From the NCBI GenBank assembly GCA_020721025.1, contig DYNO01000088.1:1-10208 (forward strand): a DNA stretch of 10,208 bases. Reading direction: 5' to 3'. This document shows, piece by piece, positions 1-5,593 of the stretch. The position numbers and the translations under genes are program-made. Numbering within the stretch: the stretch's first letter is position 1; each line of letters starts with the position of its first letter. Source of the stretch: Thiomargarita sp. GTDB taxonomy: Bacteria; Pseudomonadota; Gammaproteobacteria; Beggiatoales; Beggiatoaceae. The notes beneath the pieces are model-generated. The model ran no database searches. It was not told the origin of the DNA and saw nothing but the letters and a program-made list of their open reading frames with translations.

Positions 1-1193
1 CCAAAGTTTTGAAGAAAAGTAGCTTGTTGGCGTATTTGGTGAACATGACGTTGCGAATTGCAGAAATTCATCGCGTGTTGAAACCAACGGGCAGTTTTTA
101 TTTGCATTGTGACCCGACTTCAAGTCATTATTTAAAATTAGTTTTAGACGCAGTTTTTTGTGCTCAAGGTGGTGATTTTAGAAATGAAATTGTTTGGTGT
201 TACAGTGGAGGTGGACGTTCGCATACGGATTTTGCCCACAAACATGACTGTATTTTTCGATATGCAAAGGGTGCAAAAGTTACATTTAATGCCGATGAAG
301 TTCGTGTGGCTTACAATTTAGACCCCGCTAAATACGCTACACCCAAGGGCTGGGGAAGTCATCGTGGTTGTGAAAAAAGTTATTCGCCACATCCTGTTGG
401 TAAGATACCTGAAGATTGGTGGCAAATTTCTCCGATTAATTCTCAATCAAAAGAAAGACTTGGCTATCCAACGCAAAAACCTGAAGCCCTGTTAGAACGA
501 ATTATTAAAGCCAGTTCAAATGAGGGTGACGTTATTTTAGACGCTTATTGTGGTTGTGGTACAACGGTCGCGGTGGCGGAAAAATTAAAGCGGCAATGGA
601 TTGGAATTGACATCACGTATCAAAGTATTGCGTTGATTCTCAAACGGTTAGAAGATCAGCAGGCAAATCTTGAGAATATTGAAATCAATGGCGTACCCAA
701 AGATTTTGACAGTGCGGTTGCGCTTGCGAATAAAACGGATGATCGCACTCGCAAAGAGTTTGAAAAATGGGCAATTTTGACCTATTCAAAAAACCGCGCC
801 ATGATTCACGAGAAAAAAGGCGGTGATGCTGGCGGTGATGGCATTGCGTATATTACAGACCGAGTGCAAGGTAAATTGGAGAATCGTAAAATTCTATTTA
901 GCGTGAAATCGAGTAAAACATTGTCACCGGCGGTAATTCGCGAATTGAACGGCACAATTGAGCGGGAAAATGCAGCGGGTGGTGTGTTGCTGACGTTGTA
1001 CCCAATGCCAAACTTAGTCAAAGAAAGTAAACAATATGGTCTGTATCACAACAATTTCAACGACAGCGATTATCCAAAAATTCAAGTCATAAGCGTTGAC
1101 GATATTTTTGATGGGCAGCGGCTTGAATTACCCAATGTTGCCAAAGTATTAAAAGATGCTGAACAACATGTTGAACAAATTAAATTTTTTTAA
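1..1193 (+). CDS. DNA methyltransferase (N4/N6, beta class) with C-terminal nuclease-like domain, 5' partial
   Basis: This enzyme transfers a methyl group from S-adenosylmethionine to adenine or cytosine in a specific DNA site. The frame is open to the left edge, so the TTG at 9 is only the first possible start inside the window. The DPPY catalytic motif should lie upstream, off the window. Residues below count from that TTG. The segment around 25-38 (RVLKPTGSFYLHCDP) is typical of the family, as is YPTQKP at 153-158. The AdoMet-binding loop (DAYCGCGTT) starts at 178 and comes after the expected DPPY position, which fits beta-class order. After about residue 245 a second domain follows, with GGDAGGDG at 271-278 and FSVKSSK at 297-303. 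Its spacing resembles the D...(x)xK core of Mrr/PD-(D/E)xK nucleases. No separate restriction gene is visible downstream. The methyltransferase call is firm; the nuclease activity is inferred. Confidence 0.88.
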   Translation, partial: KVLKKSSLLAYLVNMTLRIAEIHRVLKPTGSFYLHCDPTSSHYLKLVLDAVFCAQGGDFRNEIVWCYSGGGRSHTDFAHKHDCIFRYAKGAKVTFNADEVRVAYNLDPAKYATPKGWGSHRGCEKSYSPHPVGKIPEDWWQISPINSQSKERLGYPTQKPEALLERIIKASSNEGDVILDAYCGCGTTVAVAEKLKRQWIGIDITYQSIALILKRLEDQQANLENIEINGVPKDFDSAVALANKTDDRTRKEFEKWAILTYSKNRAMIHEKKGGDAGGDGIAYITDRVQGKLENRKILFSVKSSKTLSPAVIRELNGTIERENAAGGVLLTLYPMPNLVKESKQYGLYHNNFNDSDYPKIQVISVDDIFDGQRLELPNVAKVLKDAEQHVEQIKFF

Positions 1194-1274
1194 AAAAAAT
1201 AGGTCACTCAATTATGATACACCGGTGGTGACCAATTCACAATCGTCTGTGCCACTTTCAAAAAAATGGAACGT

Positions 1275-1280
1275 AGGAAG
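1275..1280 (+). promoter_or_regulatory. Ribosome binding site of the Met-rich secreted protein gene
   Basis: AGGAAG lies 7 nt before the ATG at 1288. It supports that start and argues that the odd, low-complexity reading frame is really translated. Confidence 0.6.
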
Positions 1281-1287
1281 TCTTTGA

Positions 1288-1830
1288 ATGAAAACACGTT
1301 CGTTACAATACACTCTTATCATAGGCATGTTAATAAATTCCAATGTTCATGCTGAGTTACCGACAAGTATGTTTGGTATGACAGGAATGTTGGGCATGAC
1401 AGGGATGTCTGGAATGGCAGGCATGTCGAATATGGCGATGGGAACAGTTTCAAGCTCGCCCATTGTGGAATTGATCGCGGGCAATCTGCGCAACACGCGG
1501 GGCTGGTATGAGCAGCGTTCGAGTGGTCAATTGATTTTATACCCTATTTTTCCATTGCAACCGGTGCTTCCTATGCTGCCTCCGTCGCCCACATCAAGCA
1601 TGATCACCATGTCTAATCTGGGAATGGCAATGGCTGCCGGGATGTCGCCGCCGCGTGGATATGCGTTTATCACTTCACAAGGTTGGTACACAATTGATAT
1701 TAATGGCGTATTGGCACTGCATCCAACGTCTGCTTCTATCAGTGCTGTTCCGCCCCCCGCTGCAAAATCGGCTGAAACTTCTCAAACGACAAACATGGAT
1801 GGAATGACAAGCATGATGGGCGCACCTTAA
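1288..1830 (+). CDS. Secreted methionine-rich protein of unknown function
   Basis: I do not recognise this 180-residue protein. It starts with a signal peptide: basic residues at the N-terminus, a hydrophobic stretch at about 8-17, and a likely cleavage after VHA at residue 22, so it should be exported. Residues 28-51 are a (Met-x-Gly)n tract with Met at 28, 31, 34, 37, 40, 43, 46 and 49, exactly every third residue, and again at 51. In total 21 of the 180 residues are Met, including a small cluster at 170-177 near the C-terminus. A 15-residue motif, GWYx5GxLxLxP, occurs twice, at 72-86 and 132-146. Proline-rich linkers (about 86-102 and 154-158) separate the parts. Met-rich periplasmic segments of this kind often bind Cu(I) or Ag(I) in known proteins; here that is only a hypothesis. 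It lies 94 nt after the methyltransferase gene and converges with the yjbQ-family gene. Confidence 0.7.
   Translation: MKTRSLQYTLIIGMLINSNVHAELPTSMFGMTGMLGMTGMSGMAGMSNMAMGTVSSSPIVELIAGNLRNTRGWYEQRSSGQLILYPIFPLQPVLPMLPPSPTSSMITMSNLGMAMAAGMSPPRGYAFITSQGWYTIDINGVLALHPTSASISAVPPPAAKSAETSQTTNMDGMTSMMGAP
1369..1437 (+). repeat. 9-bp coding tandem repeat, about seven ATG-NNN-GGN units
   Basis: Degenerate 9-nt units of the form ATGxxxGGx run in frame and encode Met-x-Gly triplets, the last unit being Met-Ser-Asn. Third positions vary (GGT, GGA, GGC, GGG), so the protein pattern is better kept than the DNA. This suggests selection on the peptide. Gain or loss of a unit would keep the frame. Confidence 0.8.
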
Positions 1831-1918
1831 AAAAAAGGCGAAAAACTGGTAACGGTGGCGAATTTGGCTTAAATCATTGTTAAAATATCTTTGCTTATCT
1901 TGGTTGATGACTGTTGAA

Positions 1919-2329
1919 TTACTGACCCAAATGCACCACGACAGTACGCATTCCACCGCGCCGCCGATGTTCCCACAAATAAATTCCTTGCCATGTTCCC
2001 AATGTCAACCGATTGTTTAAAATAGGAATTGACAAACTGGTGGCGGTCAGCGCAGATTTAATGTGGGCGGGCATGTCGTCAGCACCTTCCATCGTGTGGG
2101 TGTATAAACTGTCGCCTTCTGGAACTAACCGCTTGAACCAATTGTTTAAATCTGTTCGCACGTCAGGATCGGCATTTTCTTGAATCAACAAACTGGCAGA
2201 AGTGTGTTGCACAAATAAGGTGCATAATCCTTCGGAAATATGACTTTCTTGCACCAAAACTTGCACTTGTGCGGTGAATTCAAATAAACCTTGTTGTGGC
2301 GCGCGGAGTTGTAACTGTTTGACAGACAT
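1919..2329 (-). CDS. yjbQ: YjbQ/UPF0047 family protein
   Basis: A 136-residue cytosolic protein, close to the usual length of about 138-140 for this family. Family landmarks are HTSASL at 42-47, ENAD at 51-54, GADDMPAHIK at 82-91 and GTWQGIYLWEHR at 111-122. The conserved His, Glu, Asp and Trp residues are present. The family is annotated as secondary thiamine-phosphate synthase because some members complement thiamine mutants in E. coli; the true physiological role is unsettled. I chose the ATG at 2329 (MSVKQ) because family alignment begins about there. An in-frame ATG at 2380 would add 17 residues that look unlike the family. Neither start has a clear Shine-Dalgarno site. It follows pnp on the same strand after 121 nt, so co-transcription is possible. 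Its 3' end faces the Met-rich gene, 88 nt away. Confidence 0.9.
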   Translation of the reverse strand: MSVKQLQLRAPQQGLFEFTAQVQVLVQESHISEGLCTLFVQHTSASLLIQENADPDVRTDLNNWFKRLVPEGDSLYTHTMEGADDMPAHIKSALTATSLSIPILNNRLTLGTWQGIYLWEHRRRGGMRTVVVHLGQ

Positions 2330-2450
2330 AATGTTATTTTTAACTAAAGTGAAACAGCGAGGAAGATTGAAATACCACAACGACTTAGCACATCCAATTT
2401 GAAGTTCTGAATGCGCTAAAACGTTTTTCTCAGGCTACGAATTTTTTCGC

Positions 2451-4532
2451 TTACTTATCAACTGCTTTCATGCTTAAACGAATACGACCTTGTTTGTCAA
2501 TGTCTAACACTTTGACTCGAACCACATCGCCTTCCTTCAATTTATCGCTGACTTTTTCCACCCGCTCATCAGAAATTTGCGAAATGTGAACCAGACCGTC
2601 GCGCCCCGGCATGATGGTCACAAATGCGCCAAAATCCATGAGTTTCACGACCTTACCTTCGTAAGTGGTGCCCACTTCGACATCGGAAGTAATCAATTCA
2701 ATCCGGCGACGTGCTTCTTGTCCTGCGGAAAATTCGGTCGAAGCGATTTTGACCAAGCCATCATCACTGATATCAATCGTGGTATGCGTTTCTTCGGTAA
2801 TGGAACGAATGGTTGCCCCACCCTTGCCGATAACCTCGCGGATTTTCTCAGGTTTGATGTAAAATGAGACAATACGCGGCGCATGTTGCGACATTTCCCC
2901 ACGCGGCACCGCAATGGATTGTTCCATGATCGATAAGATGTGCATCCGTCCATCATGGGCTTGTGCCAAGGCAGTTTGCATGATTTCTGGTGTAATCCCG
3001 TCGATTTTAATATCCATTTGTAGCGCAGTCACTCCTTTGGAAGTCCCCGCCACTTTAAAGTCCATATCGCCGAGATGATCTTCGTCACCCATGATGTCCG
3101 TCAACACCACGTAATTGTCGCCTTCCTTGATCAAGCCCATCGCAATACCCGCTACAGGGGCTTTAATCGGTACTGCCGCGTCCATGAGGGCTAAACTGGT
3201 GCCGCACACACTCGCCATCGAACTTGAGCCATTGGATTCCGTGATTTCAGACACAATGCGAATAGAATAGGGAAATTCTTGCAACGTTGGCATCACTGCT
3301 TGTACGCCGCGCCGTGCCAACCGTCCATGTCCAATTTCCCGCCGCTTCGGACTGCCCACTCGCCCAATTTCGCCCACGCTGTAGGGAGGAAAATTGTAGT
3401 GCAGCATGAAGTTGTCTTTAAATTCACCGCCTAACGCATCAATCAATTGTGCATCGCGTTCCGTACCCAACGTTGTCACCACAAGGGCTTGCGTTTCACC
3501 ACGAGTAAACAGGGCTGAACCGTGGGCGCGGGGTAACACTCCGGTGCGAATGGTGATCGGACGTACTGTGCGTTGATCCCGACCGTCAATTCGTGGTTGT
3601 TTGGCTAAAATCGAACCGCGCACAATATTGGCTTCTAAATGCTCGAATTCACTGACAATTTGATCTTTCGTCCATTGCGCAGTATCGCCGGCAGTGAGTT
3701 TTTCGACCGCTTCATTGCGAATGATTTCCACTTGATCACGGCGCGCCAATTTGTCACGCACTTGATAGGCTTCACGCAACCGAGTTTCTGCCAACGTTTT
3801 CAATTGCGTAATCAGCGTTTCATCCTTCGCCGGTACAGTCCACTTGAATGGCGCGGGATTGACTTGTTTGGCGAGATCGTCAATGGCATCTAAAACCACT
3901 TGCATTTGTTGATGTCCGAACAATACTGCGCCCAGCATCACTTCTTCAGATAATTCCTTGGCTTGCGATTCCACCATCAACACCGCCGTCCGCGTACCCG
4001 CCACCACTAAATCTAATGCGGACTGATCCAATTGTTGCGCGGAAGGGCTAAGTACATATTTATTATCAATATAACCGACTCGTGCCGCGCCAAGGGGCCC
4101 GTTGAATGGCAATCCGGAAATCGCCAATGCCGCCGCCGCGCCAATCATTGCCGGGACTGCCGCATCCACATCGGGATTTAACGACATCAGGGTGGCAATA
4201 ATTTGAACTTCGTTGGTAAAACCTTCGGGAAACAACGGACGGATCGGACGGTCGATAAGGCGCGAGGTGAGAATTTCTTCTTCAGATGCCCGTCCTTCAC
4301 GCTTAAAGAAACTGGCAGGAATGCGACCTGCGGCATAGCTACGTTCTTGATAATCGACGGTCAGCGGGAAAAAATCGCCACCGGCTGCTTCCTTGCTGCC
4401 CACCACCGTCACTAAAACAACGATATCTTCCATGCTTACCATGACCGCACCGGAGGCTTGACGTGCGATTTCACCCGTGCTTAAGGTCACTTTGTGTTGA
4501 CCATATTGAAACGTTTTTGTATATGGAGCCAT
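2451..4532 (-). CDS. pnp: Polyribonucleotide nucleotidyltransferase (PNPase)
   Basis: PNPase degrades RNA from the 3' end by phosphorolysis, releasing nucleoside diphosphates, and acts in the RNA degradosome. All domains are present in 693 residues. The first RNase PH fold covers about 1-140 and includes the RNA-contacting FFKR at 75-78. A helical linker follows, then the second RNase PH fold at about 312-545, with the phosphate-binding GSSS at 435-438 and catalytic Asp485, Asp491 and Lys493 in GDEDHLGDMDFK. A KH domain contains GKGG at 569-572, and an S1 domain fills 621-693. The protein ends just after S1, so it lacks the short tail of E. coli PNPase (711 residues). The ATG at 4532 begins MAPYTKTF, though its Shine-Dalgarno is weak (GGTAAAG). 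It lies 200 nt downstream of rpsO, and the hairpins in that gap fit the RNase III-dependent autoregulation known for pnp in E. coli; that mechanism is not shown here. Confidence 0.98.
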   Translation of the reverse strand: MAPYTKTFQYGQHKVTLSTGEIARQASGAVMVSMEDIVVLVTVVGSKEAAGGDFFPLTVDYQERSYAAGRIPASFFKREGRASEEEILTSRLIDRPIRPLFPEGFTNEVQIIATLMSLNPDVDAAVPAMIGAAAALAISGLPFNGPLGAARVGYIDNKYVLSPSAQQLDQSALDLVVAGTRTAVLMVESQAKELSEEVMLGAVLFGHQQMQVVLDAIDDLAKQVNPAPFKWTVPAKDETLITQLKTLAETRLREAYQVRDKLARRDQVEIIRNEAVEKLTAGDTAQWTKDQIVSEFEHLEANIVRGSILAKQPRIDGRDQRTVRPITIRTGVLPRAHGSALFTRGETQALVVTTLGTERDAQLIDALGGEFKDNFMLHYNFPPYSVGEIGRVGSPKRREIGHGRLARRGVQAVMPTLQEFPYSIRIVSEITESNGSSSMASVCGTSLALMDAAVPIKAPVAGIAMGLIKEGDNYVVLTDIMGDEDHLGDMDFKVAGTSKGVTALQMDIKIDGITPEIMQTALAQAHDGRMHILSIMEQSIAVPRGEMSQHAPRIVSFYIKPEKIREVIGKGGATIRSITEETHTTIDISDDGLVKIASTEFSAGQEARRRIELITSDVEVGTTYEGKVVKLMDFGAFVTIMPGRDGLVHISQISDERVEKVSDKLKEGDVVRVKVLDIDKQGRIRLSMKAVDK

Positions 4533-4548
4533 TTATCTTTACCAATAC

Positions 4549-4562
4549 TTGTTAATTAACAA
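4549..4562. repeat. Perfect 14-bp palindrome just upstream of pnp
   Basis: TTGTTAATTAACAA reads the same on both strands and ends 16 nt before the pnp start. In the transcript it could fold only weakly because it is all A-T apart from two G-C pairs. It could be a protein-binding site or part of the leader structure. Confidence 0.35.
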
Positions 4563-4588
4563 CAGCTTATCTCTTGCTAATTAATGCA

Positions 4589-4607
4589 CACTTGCAAAAC
4601 CCAAGTG
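4589..4607 (-). other. Stem-loop in the pnp leader
   Basis: CACTTG and CAAGTG pair as a perfect 6-bp stem with a 7-nt loop. It is the hairpin nearest the pnp start codon among the larger ones in this gap. Confidence 0.4.
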
Positions 4608-4621
4608 GGGGTGTTACCAAT

Positions 4622-4644
4622 GCACGAAGGAAAATTCCCCGTGC
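4622..4644 (-). other. Stem-loop in the pnp leader with G-U pairs on the minus strand
   Basis: A 23-nt element with a GCACG/CGTGC outer stem. In the minus-strand RNA two further G-U pairs and a G-C pair extend the stem to about 8 bp. In plus-strand RNA those positions would be A-C mismatches. The stem therefore favours the strand on which rpsO and pnp are transcribed, which supports it as an RNA structure. Confidence 0.45.
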
Positions 4645-4680
4645 GCCATTTACCGATTTTTAGACATTTCCAACCATTGC

Positions 4681-4721
4681 TTGACTCGATTGTCACCTAG
4701 ATCAAGGCGGGAACGAGTCAA
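4681..4721 (-). other. Stem-loop directly after rpsO
   Basis: TTGACTCG and CGAGTCAA form a perfect 8-bp stem, with 25 nt between the arms, starting 12 nt after the rpsO stop. No long T run follows, so it is not a classic intrinsic terminator. Position and shape fit an rpsO 3'-end stabiliser or an RNase III processing site in the rpsO-pnp transcript, as in E. coli. Confidence 0.5.
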
Positions 4722-4732
4722 TTTTAAACTTT

Positions 4733-4999
4733 TTAGTGACGCAAATTCAAGCGATCAATCAGTGTCCGATAGCATTGAATATCTTCACGTTTCAAATAAT
4801 CCAGCAAACTGCGGCGTTGGTTGACCATGCTAATTAAGCCGCGGCGAGAATGTCCATCCTTGGGATGACTTTTGAAATGCGATGATAACGCGTTGATATT
4901 GGTGGTTAATAACGCGACTTGTACTTCAGTCGAACCGGTATCATTGGGGGAATGTTGGTAATCTTTGACAACTTGTTGCTTAACTACGTTGGTTAACAT
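4733..4999 (-). CDS. rpsO: 30S ribosomal protein S15
   Basis: S15 binds 16S rRNA in the central domain early in small-subunit assembly and later contacts 23S rRNA in bridge B4. The 88-residue product is the usual length. Signature stretches are TGSTEVQVALLT at 21-32, HSRRGL at 50-55 and QRRSLLDYLK at 61-70, which include the known rRNA-contact residues. The frame stays open upstream to 5032, but the ATG at 4999 is the start: it has a strong GAGGAG 5 nt before it and matches the family N-terminus. In many gammaproteobacteria rpsO follows truB. Here it is preceded by 260 nt and a gene pointing the other way, so it must have its own promoter. Confidence 0.98.
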   Translation of the reverse strand: MLTNVVKQQVVKDYQHSPNDTGSTEVQVALLTTNINALSSHFKSHPKDGHSRRGLISMVNQRRSLLDYLKREDIQCYRTLIDRLNLRH

Positions 5000-5004
5000 T
5001 AAAA

Positions 5005-5010
5005 CTCCTC
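5005..5010 (-). promoter_or_regulatory. Ribosome binding site of rpsO
   Basis: GAGGAG on the minus strand, 5 nt before the ATG at 4999. It decides the start over the longer open frame that reaches 5032. Confidence 0.75.
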
Positions 5011-5149
5011 GACTTGAAATAGGTAAAAACAAGAGAACGTGTTATTTTAGCTGAAAATGGCTTTACAGTGGCTTTTATGCAAAATTGTTTGAAGATGGAT
5101 GTTAAGATTTTCTACAGTAGCTATTCAATTTTCTTACAATTGTTTAATT

Positions 5150-5155
5150 ATTATA
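5150..5155 (-). promoter_or_regulatory. Possible -10 element of the rpsO-pnp promoter
   Basis: A perfect TATAAT lies on the minus strand about 150 nt before rpsO, in the divergent gap where a promoter is required. No convincing -35 hexamer sits 16-18 nt upstream, so this is tentative. Confidence 0.3.
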
Positions 5156-5245
5156 GCTGAGTTGCTGTCACATTTCTGTTAGGATGTGTGATCAAATGAG
5201 AAAGTAGCGATAACTGATAGAATAACTAAAAATAATCGCATCAGC

Positions 5246-5251
5246 AGGAGG
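5246..5251 (+). promoter_or_regulatory. Strong ribosome binding site ahead of a small reading frame
   Basis: AGGAGG, continuing as AGGAGGAAG, lies 8 nt before the ATG at 5260. It is the best Shine-Dalgarno match in the window, yet the frame it serves closes after 35 codons. Confidence 0.7.
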
Positions 5252-5259
5252 AAGAAAAA

Positions 5260-5569
5260 ATGAACAGACCGCGTCACCGGTTCAAATTTGATGAGTTCAA
5301 CGATTTGTATCCGCTATTGATTGTCAATCGGGGAACAATTTTTCATCAAGATGATACAAAGCAATGAGTTAAAAATCATCACTCGTGACGCTGGAGCGTC
5401 TGGGCTGCATTCTAACGCGGAACATTGGAACGAGGAACTATTTGTTTTATTTAATAAAAATCTATCGCATCGTCCTGTGTCACAATTCCTTAAGTCAATG
5501 GCTTTGACGCGGCGCATGGGAACAAGTCTGGAATTTAAATTTGAACTGCGTAACTCCTATAGCTGTTAA
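5260..5569 (+). pseudogene. Small unrecognised gene, apparently split by a +1 frameshift
   Basis: The ATG at 5260 has an ideal ribosome binding site and opens a 35-codon frame ending at TGA 5365-5367. It is rich in basic and aromatic residues at the start (RHRFKFDEF). The frame one base over is open from 5321 to a TAA at 5567-5569 and could start alone at an ATG at 5351, but that ATG has no ribosome binding site. Joining the two near the run of five T at 5339-5343 would give one protein of about 100 residues. Three readings remain: a broken gene, a base-calling error in the T run, or two real small genes. I recognise no family in either part. It ends 24 nt before rnfC, so it may share that transcript. 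Confidence 0.35.
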
Positions 5570-5593
5570 TTTTACTAAAGAGATTTGATATAG

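Noticed and set aside
1202..1233. GGTCAC...GTGACC inverted repeat between the methyltransferase and the Met-rich gene as a terminator
   Set aside because: Only 6 bp with a 20-nt loop and no T run after it; could be chance.
1369..1437. Met-x-Gly tract as an assembly artefact or CRISPR-like repeat
   Set aside because: The units are degenerate at the third codon position, stay in frame, and lie inside a gene with a ribosome binding site and signal peptide. There are no spacers.
1675..1956. A 93-codon minus-strand frame spanning the end of the Met-rich gene and the 3' end of the yjbQ-family gene
   Set aside because: It overlaps two better-supported genes, and its Cys/His/Arg-rich product looks like a chance translation.
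2330..2380. A longer start for the yjbQ-family protein at 2380
   Set aside because: The extra 17 residues do not match the family and there is no ribosome binding site; the ATG at 2329 gives the usual length.
5000..5032. An upstream extension of rpsO
   Set aside because: The strong GAGGAG lies inside this extension, directly before the ATG at 4999, and the family starts there.
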